Source: a bacterium
Lineage (GTDB): Bacteria > Spirochaetota > JAHITG01
Length of the DNA: 8,882 nucleotides
Direction: 5' to 3'
Assembly (NCBI GenBank): GCA_028711675.1
Contig: JAQTRT010000124.1
Location: forward strand, 1 to 8,882
The notes below the pieces were generated by a model. The model was not told where the DNA came from. It ran no database searches and saw only the letters and a program-made list of their open reading frames with translations. Shown here one piece after another: positions 1 to 6,471 of this stretch; the first letter of the stretch is position 1, and each line of letters starts with the position of its first letter. The translations under genes were made by a program, and so were the position numbers.

Positions 1-2
1 GT

Positions 3-80
3 CCCGGCGTTTGCAGGGACTATTTAAAGGTATATTCCGAAAGAGATTTCCTGGAATATGGAAAATTTAAGGACAGATAA
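3..80 (+). CDS. C-terminal tail of an upstream gene, probably another SPASM-type radical SAM protein (5'-partial)
   Basis: An open frame enters from the left edge and ends at TAA 78-80. It encodes 25 residues containing CRDYLKVYSER. This aligns without gaps to the C-terminus of the next gene (CRGCFNFYWER), sharing the pattern C-R-x5-Y-x-E-R, which in that gene closes the auxiliary iron-sulfur domain. I infer that the truncated gene is a further rSAM enzyme with a SPASM-like end. It overlaps the next gene's start by 23 bases, which fits an operon continuing upstream. Only the tail is visible, so the N-terminal fold and the CxxxCxxC motif cannot be checked. The frame could be chance open sequence, but the aligned residues make that less likely. 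Confidence 0.6.
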   Translation, partial: PGVCRDYLKVYSERDFLEYGKFKDR

Positions 81-1167
81 AAAAGAACTCCTCTGTGAAC
101 TGAGGAAACGGGGCACATTCGGTCTCCGGGAGAGCCGCTGCCTGGGCGAAGTGTATATCATGCTGACCCTGGACTGTAACCTGCGGTGCCGCTTCTGCTC
201 CTGGTGGGGCCGGAACGGTGCCTGCCGGAAAAAGGGATTCCTGAAAGAACATTCCCGTCCTTTACGTCTCGGGGAATTAAAAAAGTTCGCTGACCAGATC
301 GCGCCCTTCCGGCCCATGACAGTGACCCTTTCCGGCGGCGAACCCCTGCTGAACCGGAACTGGTATCCCCTGGCCGGCTACCTGAAGGAAAAAGGGATCA
401 AGGTTACATTAACCACGAACGGCGTTTACTTTCTTAAAGAGTTCGGAAAGATCACGGAGACCATCGATGAGGTCAATCTTTCCCTGGATGCCCCTCCCGG
501 CCGTCTTCAGGCCATCAGGGGGTACTCTGAATCTCATTTTACCCGCATCCTGAAAGGATTGAAAAAAATAACGGAATATAAAAAAAGACAGGGCCGGCCG
601 GCATTAAGGATCTTTTATACGATCTTTGACCGGAATTACATTTACATGGACCAGCTGGTCCGCTTCATGGAAAAGAACAGGATCGCCATCGATCAGTATT
701 ATTTCCAGCATCTTATGTTCCTCAGCGAAAAAAACATGGCCGCACAGAGAAAAGTATTGAAGGAAGAGTTCAGTATCACCCGGTCCGATATCTGGGACGG
801 ATTTGTTTCATCCCCGGCTTCCATGGATTTCATGAAATTCCGGGAAGAAATAAAAAAAGTAAAACGCCGGAACAACGTCATTTTCAGCCCGGACCTTTCC
901 TTCCGGGAGCTCAAGCCCTACTATCAGGAGAACAGGGTCCCGGACTCTTACCGGAGGCTCTGCTCCTCGGCCTGGCACCAGCTGAACGTGCTGCCCAACG
1001 GCGATCTTTATATCTGCAACGATTATTTCATCGGTAACCTAAAAGAAGCTGCCTTTGAGAACCTCTGGAACAGCGGGAAAGCCCGTGATCTGAGGGAGTA
1101 TGTCAGCCAAAAGCTCTTCCCGGCCTGCCGCGGGTGTTTTAACTTTTACTGGGAAAGGAAAGGATGA
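58..1167 (+). CDS. Radical SAM protein with a twitch/SPASM-type C-terminal cluster domain
   Basis: A 369-residue radical SAM enzyme. The SAM-cluster motif is C40-x3-C44-x2-C47 (CNLRCRFC). It is followed by the GGEP motif at 93-96, TTNG at 119-122 on the next core strand, and SLDA at 142-145. The C-terminal part has C302, then LPNGDLYIC ending at C320, IGNL at 325-328, LW at 336-337, and C357-x2-C360. This is the layout of a SPASM or half-SPASM (twitch) domain, and these four Cys could hold one auxiliary [4Fe-4S] cluster. Such domains are typical of peptide- and protein-modifying rSAM enzymes (PqqE, anSME and mycofactocin-type families). ATG 58 is chosen because the frame has a stop at 25-27 and the next Met (residue 35) lies inside the first core strand. 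The start overlaps the previous gene by 23 bases, and the stop overlaps the next start as ATGA. The substrate is unknown. Confidence 0.93.
   Translation: MENLRTDKKELLCELRKRGTFGLRESRCLGEVYIMLTLDCNLRCRFCSWWGRNGACRKKGFLKEHSRPLRLGELKKFADQIAPFRPMTVTLSGGEPLLNRNWYPLAGYLKEKGIKVTLTTNGVYFLKEFGKITETIDEVNLSLDAPPGRLQAIRGYSESHFTRILKGLKKITEYKKRQGRPALRIFYTIFDRNYIYMDQLVRFMEKNRIAIDQYYFQHLMFLSEKNMAAQRKVLKEEFSITRSDIWDGFVSSPASMDFMKFREEIKKVKRRNNVIFSPDLSFRELKPYYQENRVPDSYRRLCSSAWHQLNVLPNGDLYICNDYFIGNLKEAAFENLWNSGKARDLREYVSQKLFPACRGCFNFYWERKG
1151..1163 (+). promoter_or_regulatory. Purine-rich Shine-Dalgarno-like stretch before the HemN-like gene
   Basis: The 13 bases ending just before ATG 1164 are GGGAAAGGAAAGG, inside the end of the preceding gene. 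AAAGGA at 1154-1159 lies 4 bases from the start. This supports ATG 1164 and coupled translation across the ATGA junction. Confidence 0.5.
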
Positions 1168-2555
1168 GACACACATTAGAGGAAAAACTGAATTTTTACG
1201 CTTTTCTTTGTTTGAACACTTTAGACGACGACCTTTACCCTCACGCGTATTACGGACGCCAGAAGATCAGGCCGGATGAAATAAAAAAGGCATGGGGAAA
1301 ATGTCTCCGGGATATCTCAAACAAGCGCGCGCCGGAAAAACTGGGTCTCTATGTCCATCTGCCGTTCTGCCATCATAAATGCAAATTCTGTTCCTGTGAT
1401 TCCTATGTTCCCGGGAGCTACAGGGAAGTGAAAACATATCTCCGGGCCCTTGAAAAAGAGGTCCTGTTCTTTGAAAAGACCTTTCAGAAAGGGGAATTCA
1501 CGTCGGTTTATTTCGGAGGAGGCACGCCTTCTCTTCTGAGGATGGAGGACCTGGAGCATCTCTTCTCCCTTATCTTTACCGGGTTCAGGATGAAAAAGAA
1601 CGCCCAGATCATCTTTGAGGCCAATCCCTCGGGCCTGAACGAAAAACTGATCGAACTCCTGTCCCGGTACAGGACAACGCGCCTCACCATAGGCGTCCAG
1701 AGCTTCGACAGGAAAGTATTGTCCGGGATCAACCGTTTCCAGACCCGGGAACAGTTCCTGGAAGGATTCAGGCTGGCCAGGAAATACAAGATACCGTTCA
1801 TTAATATCGATCTCATGGCCGGACTGCCCTCCCAGAGCGTGGCATCCTTTATCAGGGACCTGAAATTTCTTCTGAGATTAAAGCCCGACATGGTCCATAT
1901 TTTCAGTTTCCTCCCTCTGGATTACACGCCTTTTATCAGGGAAGGCGGCAGCTTGTCGCGGGTCCAGACCAGGAACCGCGAAACCATGCTCCGGATGGCC
2001 AATGATATCCTGGCTGAATATTTCTCATGCATCCCCCACGAAGTCATGGGAAGGGAAGGCGCGGAAAATGTGCAGGAAGTGGATATGCGAAGGCAGAACT
2101 CATCCCTCCTCGGCCTGGGATACGGGAGTAAATCCCATGTCTTCGGTCATTTCTGGTACCAGCACCCCAAGACCATGTTCTTTAAAAACGAACCGAAAGA
2201 AAGGATACCGGACTTTATCGGCATCCCCAGCAGCTTAAAAGAAGAGATGAGGAAATTCGTGATCAACAACATCCAGACCGGATTTGAAAGAAAGGCATTT
2301 TACCGGCTCTTTAAAAAGGACATTCTGAAAATTTTCCCCGGAGAGATCACCGAGCTGGCTTCCCTGAAAAAGGTCTTTATCAGCAGGGAAAGGATAATCT
2401 CCGGCCTGACAAAAAGGAGGGAGATCATCCTGCTCCTTAAATTCTTCTACAGTCCGGAAAGGATAAGGACGATCCTGGAACATATTCCCCGTAAGTACGA
2501 TCCGGGAAAGAATTATCTCTCCCGGTTCAATTATTTATATGCCAAAAATGACTGA
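1164..2555 (+). CDS. HemN/HemW-like radical SAM protein
   Basis: A 463-residue member of the HemN/HemW branch of radical SAM enzymes. After about 60 unassigned N-terminal residues comes GLYVHLPFC, then C69-x3-C73-x2-C76-x-C78. The fourth Cys (CxC) is typical of HemN itself rather than of HemW. Other family marks are YFGGGTPSLL (116-125), FEANPSG (151-157), IGVQSFD (176-182) with GINR (188-191), NIDLMAGLP (214-222) and GLGYGSKSH (317-325). The last 100 residues resemble the HemN C-terminal helical domain. HemN oxidatively decarboxylates coproporphyrinogen III, but the wider family includes heme chaperones and class C methyltransferases, some in natural-product pathways. No haem gene is nearby and every neighbour in the array is an rSAM enzyme, so I infer a pathway-specific reaction such as methylation. 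That is not shown by sequence alone. It overlaps its upstream neighbour by 4 bases. Confidence 0.92.
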   Translation: MRHTLEEKLNFYAFLCLNTLDDDLYPHAYYGRQKIRPDEIKKAWGKCLRDISNKRAPEKLGLYVHLPFCHHKCKFCSCDSYVPGSYREVKTYLRALEKEVLFFEKTFQKGEFTSVYFGGGTPSLLRMEDLEHLFSLIFTGFRMKKNAQIIFEANPSGLNEKLIELLSRYRTTRLTIGVQSFDRKVLSGINRFQTREQFLEGFRLARKYKIPFINIDLMAGLPSQSVASFIRDLKFLLRLKPDMVHIFSFLPLDYTPFIREGGSLSRVQTRNRETMLRMANDILAEYFSCIPHEVMGREGAENVQEVDMRRQNSSLLGLGYGSKSHVFGHFWYQHPKTMFFKNEPKERIPDFIGIPSSLKEEMRKFVINNIQTGFERKAFYRLFKKDILKIFPGEITELASLKKVFISRERIISGLTKRREIILLLKFFYSPERIRTILEHIPRKYDPGKNYLSRFNYLYAKND

Positions 2556-3480
2556 CCGTATCAAACCAGCCCACATCGATCTTTATCTCTCTTACCGATG
2601 CCAGAATAACTGTCTCTTCTGCAGCGCTTCTTCCCTGATGCGGAAGTTCAGGCGTTTTCCGCCGGGAACCGGCGAGGTTTCCGATTACCTGGTCCAAAAA
2701 AGGAGGTCCGGCATCATTTCCGTGAATTTCACGGGCGGAGAACCGACGCTTCACCCGGAATTCGGGAAGATCGTGGCAGCGGCCAAACGCCTGGGATTTA
2801 AAGTATCCGTGAACACCAACGGTGAACGGTTCGCGGAAAAAGAATTCACCAGGGAGACGGCGCCTTTCATCGATGAGGTTTCCTTCTCTTTTCACGGCGC
2901 TTCAAGCCGGTCCCATGATCACCTCATGGGGAAAAAGGGTAATTTCAGGAAGCAGTGCCTGGGATTGAAGAACCTTTCGGCTTATCCTGTAAGGTTCTTT
3001 TCCAATACAGTGGTGACCCGTTCTAACCTCGGCTCGTTAAGTGATATCGTACAGTTCTGTATTAACAAAGGGATACAGGAGATCCTGATCTCCCAAGTCG
3101 TTCCCGAGGGCCGCGGTCTGGAGAACTACGCGGGGCTGACCGTCAGGCTCCGGGAAATGAAAAAGATCATCCCTCACCTGGTGAGGAGAGCCGGCCGGAA
3201 AAAAAGGGTCATAAGATTTTTCGGTTTTCCCATGTGCATCATGGAAGGACACGCTGTCTGCTCGAATGACCTTTACTTCGATCCCAGACTGTATGCGGAA
3301 AGGGCTCTGATCAGGGGAAGACCGGTCCTGAAGGAAAAGAAGGTCCTGTCACCGGACTATAAAAGGACGAAACCGGGAAAATGCCGTTCCTGCATCTATG
3401 TCCGGACCTGCGGCGGCATCTTCCGTGAGTATTATAAAAAATTCGGCAGTGAAGAACTGGAACCCGTGAAAAATGATTAA
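2539..3480 (+). CDS. Radical SAM protein with C-terminal CxxCx5C auxiliary motif
   Basis: A 313-residue radical SAM protein. The motif C21-x3-C25-x2-C28 sits in CQNNCLFC, followed by FTGGEPTLHP (64-73), TNG (93-95), SFHG (117-120) and NTVVTRSN (156-163). The C-terminal third carries P-x-C (C233), then C282-x2-C285-x5-C291-GG and an aromatic, Tyr-rich end. These four Cys probably bind one auxiliary [4Fe-4S] cluster. The same P-x-C plus CxxCx5C pattern recurs in the two genes at 4619 and 5566, so the three look like paralogues. The substrate is unknown, and a peptide is the usual guess for this group. The start is uncertain: ATG 2539 gives a 17-base overlap with the HemN-like gene. ATG 2548 (Met4) gives an ATGACTGA 8-base overlap of the same form as the next junction. 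Neither has a clear Shine-Dalgarno sequence. Confidence 0.92.
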   Translation: MPKMTDRIKPAHIDLYLSYRCQNNCLFCSASSLMRKFRRFPPGTGEVSDYLVQKRRSGIISVNFTGGEPTLHPEFGKIVAAAKRLGFKVSVNTNGERFAEKEFTRETAPFIDEVSFSFHGASSRSHDHLMGKKGNFRKQCLGLKNLSAYPVRFFSNTVVTRSNLGSLSDIVQFCINKGIQEILISQVVPEGRGLENYAGLTVRLREMKKIIPHLVRRAGRKKRVIRFFGFPMCIMEGHAVCSNDLYFDPRLYAERALIRGRPVLKEKKVLSPDYKRTKPGKCRSCIYVRTCGGIFREYYKKFGSEELEPVKND

Positions 3481-4618
3481 ATCCAAATTTTTAAAGAGGA
3501 ACCAGGCGGCGGAAAAGCCCAAATACTGGCTAAGGCTGACGCGCCTCTGCAACAACAACTGCGTCTTCTGCCTGGACAAGGAGAACAGAAAAGGCACTAT
3601 CGTCAAGTTCAGCGAGATCAAGGCCGAGGTCAAAAAGGCGAGAAAGCAAGGCTCGGATAAACTGATCCTGAGCGGAGGGGAACCCACCCTTCACCCCGAT
3701 TATCTGGAGATCATCCGGTTCGCCCGGCAAGCGGGTTTCCGTGAAATACAGACCGTTACGAACGGCCGGATGTTCGCTTACAGGAATTTTCTGAAAAAAG
3801 CCCTGGAGAACGGCCTGACAGAGACCACTTTTTCGTTCCACGGACACACCCGGGAACTGTATGAAAAACAGTCCGGTATCAAAGGCTCCTATGAACAAGC
3901 TTTCACAGGACTGACGAACGTATTAAATTCCAAAGGCCTGATCGTCAATATCGATATCGTGATCAATAAAATTAATTACCGGTACCTGGATAAAGTGATC
4001 AAGTTCTTTCTCCGTCTGGGGATCAGGGAATTCGACCTGCTCCAGGTCGTCCCGTTCGGATCAGCCTGGGACAACAGGGACAAGGTCTTTTACAACCTGG
4101 AAAAAGCCCTCCCTTTTATCAAGAAAGCCTTTTCCCTGCAGCATCAATACCCGGACATCTATCTCTGGACCAACCGCCTGCCCGCCCAGTACCTGGAAGG
4201 TTTCGAGGAACTGATCCAGCATCCGGTCAAACTGTATGATGAGATCAGGGGAAGGAAAAAAATATTAGAAAGGTTCATTGACCGGAAGGTCCTGATGCGC
4301 TGTTACGACAAACAGTGCCCGTATTGTTATATCGAGAACTTTTGCAAAGACCTGATCGAACTGCGAAGGGCCAAAAGGCTCGCGGCCAGGGAGCCTGCGG
4401 TCTGCCTGCGAAAGGGCTCTGTTCACCCCCCAAAGGTCTTTCTTGCCGCAAAAAGGATCGATCTCGAAAAGTTCCTGGATTTCTATATTGAACACCGGTA
4501 TTTCCTGAAAAGCCTGAGGTGCAGAAACTGCAGGGACGACGGCCGGTGTGAAGGCGCCCCCATCAATCTTATCAGGAAAAAAGGATTCAGGATCTTATCT
4601 CCTTCAAGGAAAAAATAA
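3473..4618 (+). CDS. Radical SAM protein with two C-terminal CxxCx5C motifs
   Basis: A 381-residue radical SAM protein. C26-x3-C30-x2-C33 lies in CNNNCVFC, with SGGEPTLHPD at 67-76, TNG at 96-98, SFHG at 121-124 and a basic N-terminal 20 residues. Unlike its neighbours it has two Cys triplets of the same spacing: C282-x2-C285-x5-C291 (with C277 just before) and C350-x2-C353-x5-C359, with C311 between them. That would suit two auxiliary [4Fe-4S] clusters, as in full SPASM enzymes, although the spacing is not classical SPASM. Where the neighbours have P-x-C, this protein has LPAQ (236-239) and no Cys. GFEELIQHP (243-251) and DEIRGR (256-261) are probable family signatures. It overlaps the previous gene by 8 bases (ATGATTAA) and its TAA directly abuts the next ATG. 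The extra length compared with the neighbours is all C-terminal. Substrate unknown. Confidence 0.92.
   Translation: MIKSKFLKRNQAAEKPKYWLRLTRLCNNNCVFCLDKENRKGTIVKFSEIKAEVKKARKQGSDKLILSGGEPTLHPDYLEIIRFARQAGFREIQTVTNGRMFAYRNFLKKALENGLTETTFSFHGHTRELYEKQSGIKGSYEQAFTGLTNVLNSKGLIVNIDIVINKINYRYLDKVIKFFLRLGIREFDLLQVVPFGSAWDNRDKVFYNLEKALPFIKKAFSLQHQYPDIYLWTNRLPAQYLEGFEELIQHPVKLYDEIRGRKKILERFIDRKVLMRCYDKQCPYCYIENFCKDLIELRRAKRLAAREPAVCLRKGSVHPPKVFLAAKRIDLEKFLDFYIEHRYFLKSLRCRNCRDDGRCEGAPINLIRKKGFRILSPSRKK
4606..4610 (+). promoter_or_regulatory. Shine-Dalgarno sequence before ATG 4619
   Basis: AAGGA ends 8 bases before ATG 4619, inside the last codons of the preceding gene. It is the best-spaced ribosome binding site in the array and fixes this start at the only junction with neither overlap nor gap. 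Confidence 0.5.
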
Positions 4619-5566
4619 ATGGCGAATCTGTATTATATCCAGGTGACCCGGAAATGCAACCAGGAATGCCGCTTCTGTTCGAATCCCCCCAATGAAAGGG
4701 TGCTGTCCCTGAAAGAAGGGGAGAAACTGATCCGTTATTATAAGAAGAAAGGATGCGACGGCCTGATCTTTACCGGAGGAGAACCGACTCTTTCCCCGCA
4801 CCTGCCGGAATTCCTGAGATCGGCCTTGATAAAAAAAGTCCCGGCCCGGATCATCACCAACGGCCAGAATCTCGCCGACATCAATTACCTGCGATCGCTC
4901 AAAGAAGCAGGATTATACCATGTCCATATCTCCCTTTATTCCCATCAGCCGAAAGTACAGGCTTTTCTCACCCGGAACAAGGATTCCCTGAAGAACATCA
5001 TCCAGGCCCTGAAGAACATCGGTAAGACCGGCGGTATCGCCGTCAATATCAACACCGTCATCAACCATTATAACGCCGGCCATCTTCTGGAGAACGTCCG
5101 GTGGCTGACGGAGGATTTTCCGTTCATCAACCATTTTGTCTGGAACAACCTGGATCCTTCCACGACCAGGGCCCAAAAGAACAAGGATACCATACCGAAA
5201 CTGCATGAACTTGAACTCAGCCTGCATGAGGCCATGGTTTACCTGTCAGGACATAAAAAGACATTCCGGGTGGAACGGCTGCCCCTGTGCTATCTGCCGG
5301 AATACGAGGATGTATCGACCGAGGCAAGGAAGATCGTGAAAAAGGAGGACCGCTCCACCTTCTTCCTGGATGACAGGGGTTTCCTCAATGAGAAGGACTG
5401 GGACCATAAATGGGGATATTCGAAAGCGGACTGTTGTGCCTGTTGTTCCATACGGTCCGTCTGCCCCGGCCTGTACCGGAAAGACAGGTATTATTCCTCC
5501 CAGGAGCTTTACCCGGTCTTTATCCCGAAAGAAGGGATCATCGAAAAGATCCTGAAGAATCCGTAA
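4619..5566 (+). CDS. Radical SAM protein with Cys-dense C-terminal CCxCC motif
   Basis: A 315-residue radical SAM protein that starts almost directly on the core. C13-x3-C17-x2-C20 lies in CNQECRFC, followed by SNPPNER, FTGGEPTLSP (51-60), ITNGQ (79-83), SLYSH (105-109) and NINTVINHYN (143-152). Mid-protein strings HFVWNNLDPS (172-181), FRVERLPLC (216-224) and STEARKIVKKE (233-243) look like tight subfamily signatures. The auxiliary site has C224 in P-L-C, then C273-x2-C276-x5-C282-PG. Extra Cys at 272 and 275 make an unusual CCACC run. The conserved middle suggests a specific substrate rather than a relaxed enzyme, but I cannot name it. ATG 4619 directly follows the previous TAA and has a good Shine-Dalgarno site. 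Its TAA shares one base with the next ATG (TAATG). Confidence 0.93.
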   Translation: MANLYYIQVTRKCNQECRFCSNPPNERVLSLKEGEKLIRYYKKKGCDGLIFTGGEPTLSPHLPEFLRSALIKKVPARIITNGQNLADINYLRSLKEAGLYHVHISLYSHQPKVQAFLTRNKDSLKNIIQALKNIGKTGGIAVNINTVINHYNAGHLLENVRWLTEDFPFINHFVWNNLDPSTTRAQKNKDTIPKLHELELSLHEAMVYLSGHKKTFRVERLPLCYLPEYEDVSTEARKIVKKEDRSTFFLDDRGFLNEKDWDHKWGYSKADCCACCSIRSVCPGLYRKDRYYSSQELYPVFIPKEGIIEKILKNP

Positions 5567-6471
5567 TGACCATTATAAAAGAAACAGCCATCCATATTCC
5601 TGTCAGTTCCTGCTGCAACAACGACTGCCGGTTCTGCATGGAACCGCATATCGACCACAAGGTGAACCTGGACAGAAAGTTCATTTTCAGGATACTGAAA
5701 AAATACATGTTTGAAAGAGCCGACCGGGTCCTTTTTACCAACAAGGAACCCACGCTCAATCCCGACCTTCCCCGGTATATCGAATACGCAAAAAAGATCG
5801 GGTATAAAAAGATCGCTCTGGTCACGAACGGCCGGCGCTTTTCATCGCTTCCTTACTGCCGGGACCTGCTGCAGAAAGGCCTGAACCATATCACCGTATC
5901 GATCCACGGTCCCGATCCCCGTATCCATGATCTTCTGACAAGAAGAAAAGGAAGTTTTCAGGAAACACTGAAAGGCCTCAAGAACCTTTCCTCCCTAAAA
6001 AAATATTTTGGATTTACCTTTATCACATCCACGGTCCTGTCCCGGCCCAATTATCCGCATACCGGCAGGATGCTGAAACTTTTATCCGGCTTCCCCGCAG
6101 ACCAGATCATTCTGCAGTGCATCGAATGCCGGGGGAGGAAGATGAGCCGGAATTTCTCTTCTTTAATGATCAGGTATTCGGACGTGATAAAGGAAATAAA
6201 AAAAACAGACCGGAACTATAAAGGCCCGCGGTTCCATGTCCTGGGCCTGCCCTACTGCGTGGCCGGAAAGGGAGGCAAGAACTTCCATTTAGGGTACACG
6301 GAGAACATTAAACTCCTGGGGAACAAGGGCAGGTTGAACCTGATCGATTATTCCAGCAAATACGGAACGCTGAAAAGAAAGGAGTGCGCAAGATGCAGGG
6401 CCTTCCTTTTTTGCCGCGGAATTTTCAAACCCTATATCAGGCATTACGGCTGGAAAGAGCTGAAACCATGA
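5566..6471 (+). CDS. Radical SAM protein with altered GGE motif (NKE)
   Basis: A 301-residue radical SAM protein with C17-x3-C21-x2-C24 in CCNNDCRFC. The expected GGEPT, which contacts the SAM amino group, reads NKEPT (59-63). The Glu and Pro are kept but both Gly are replaced. The rest of the core is normal: VTNGRRF (86-92), SIHG (112-115), HDLLTRRKGSF (121-131). The C-terminal auxiliary site matches the neighbours, with C231 in P-Y-C and C274-x2-C277-x5-C283-RG, then an aromatic end. An upstream in-frame ATG at 5410 would add 52 residues that lie wholly inside the preceding gene and show no family similarity. ATG 5566, which overlaps the previous stop as TAATG, puts the Cys motif at the distance seen in the neighbours and is preferred. 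Its TGA overlaps the next start as ATGA. Substrate unknown; the intact Cys set suggests it still binds SAM. Confidence 0.92.
   Translation: MTIIKETAIHIPVSSCCNNDCRFCMEPHIDHKVNLDRKFIFRILKKYMFERADRVLFTNKEPTLNPDLPRYIEYAKKIGYKKIALVTNGRRFSSLPYCRDLLQKGLNHITVSIHGPDPRIHDLLTRRKGSFQETLKGLKNLSSLKKYFGFTFITSTVLSRPNYPHTGRMLKLLSGFPADQIILQCIECRGRKMSRNFSSLMIRYSDVIKEIKKTDRNYKGPRFHVLGLPYCVAGKGGKNFHLGYTENIKLLGNKGRLNLIDYSSKYGTLKRKECARCRAFLFCRGIFKPYIRHYGWKELKP

Noticed and set aside
1..20. Inverted repeat GTCCC / GGGAC at the left edge
   Set aside because: It is a five-pair arm with a ten-base spacer inside coding sequence, easily expected by chance.
2002..2238. A + strand ORF of 78 codons
   Set aside because: It sits in another frame inside the HemN-like gene, whose motifs continue through this stretch.
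2542..3480. Identical K-N-D C-termini in two consecutive rSAM proteins (and R-N-D in the minus-strand protein), considered as a shared tag
   Set aside because: In the two + strand genes it follows from the overlapping start AAAAATGA read in the upstream frame. The minus-strand match is a short coincidence.
5410..5565. An N-terminal extension of the sixth rSAM gene from ATG 5410
   Set aside because: The 52 added residues lie entirely in the preceding gene's coding sequence, show no rSAM-like content, and would push the Cys motif much further from the start than in the neighbours.
6384..6467. An N-terminal extension of the A24 peptidase from ATG 6384
   Set aside because: It overlaps conserved C-terminal Cys of the previous gene in another frame. 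The first helix starts cleanly at Met 6468 with an ATGA junction.
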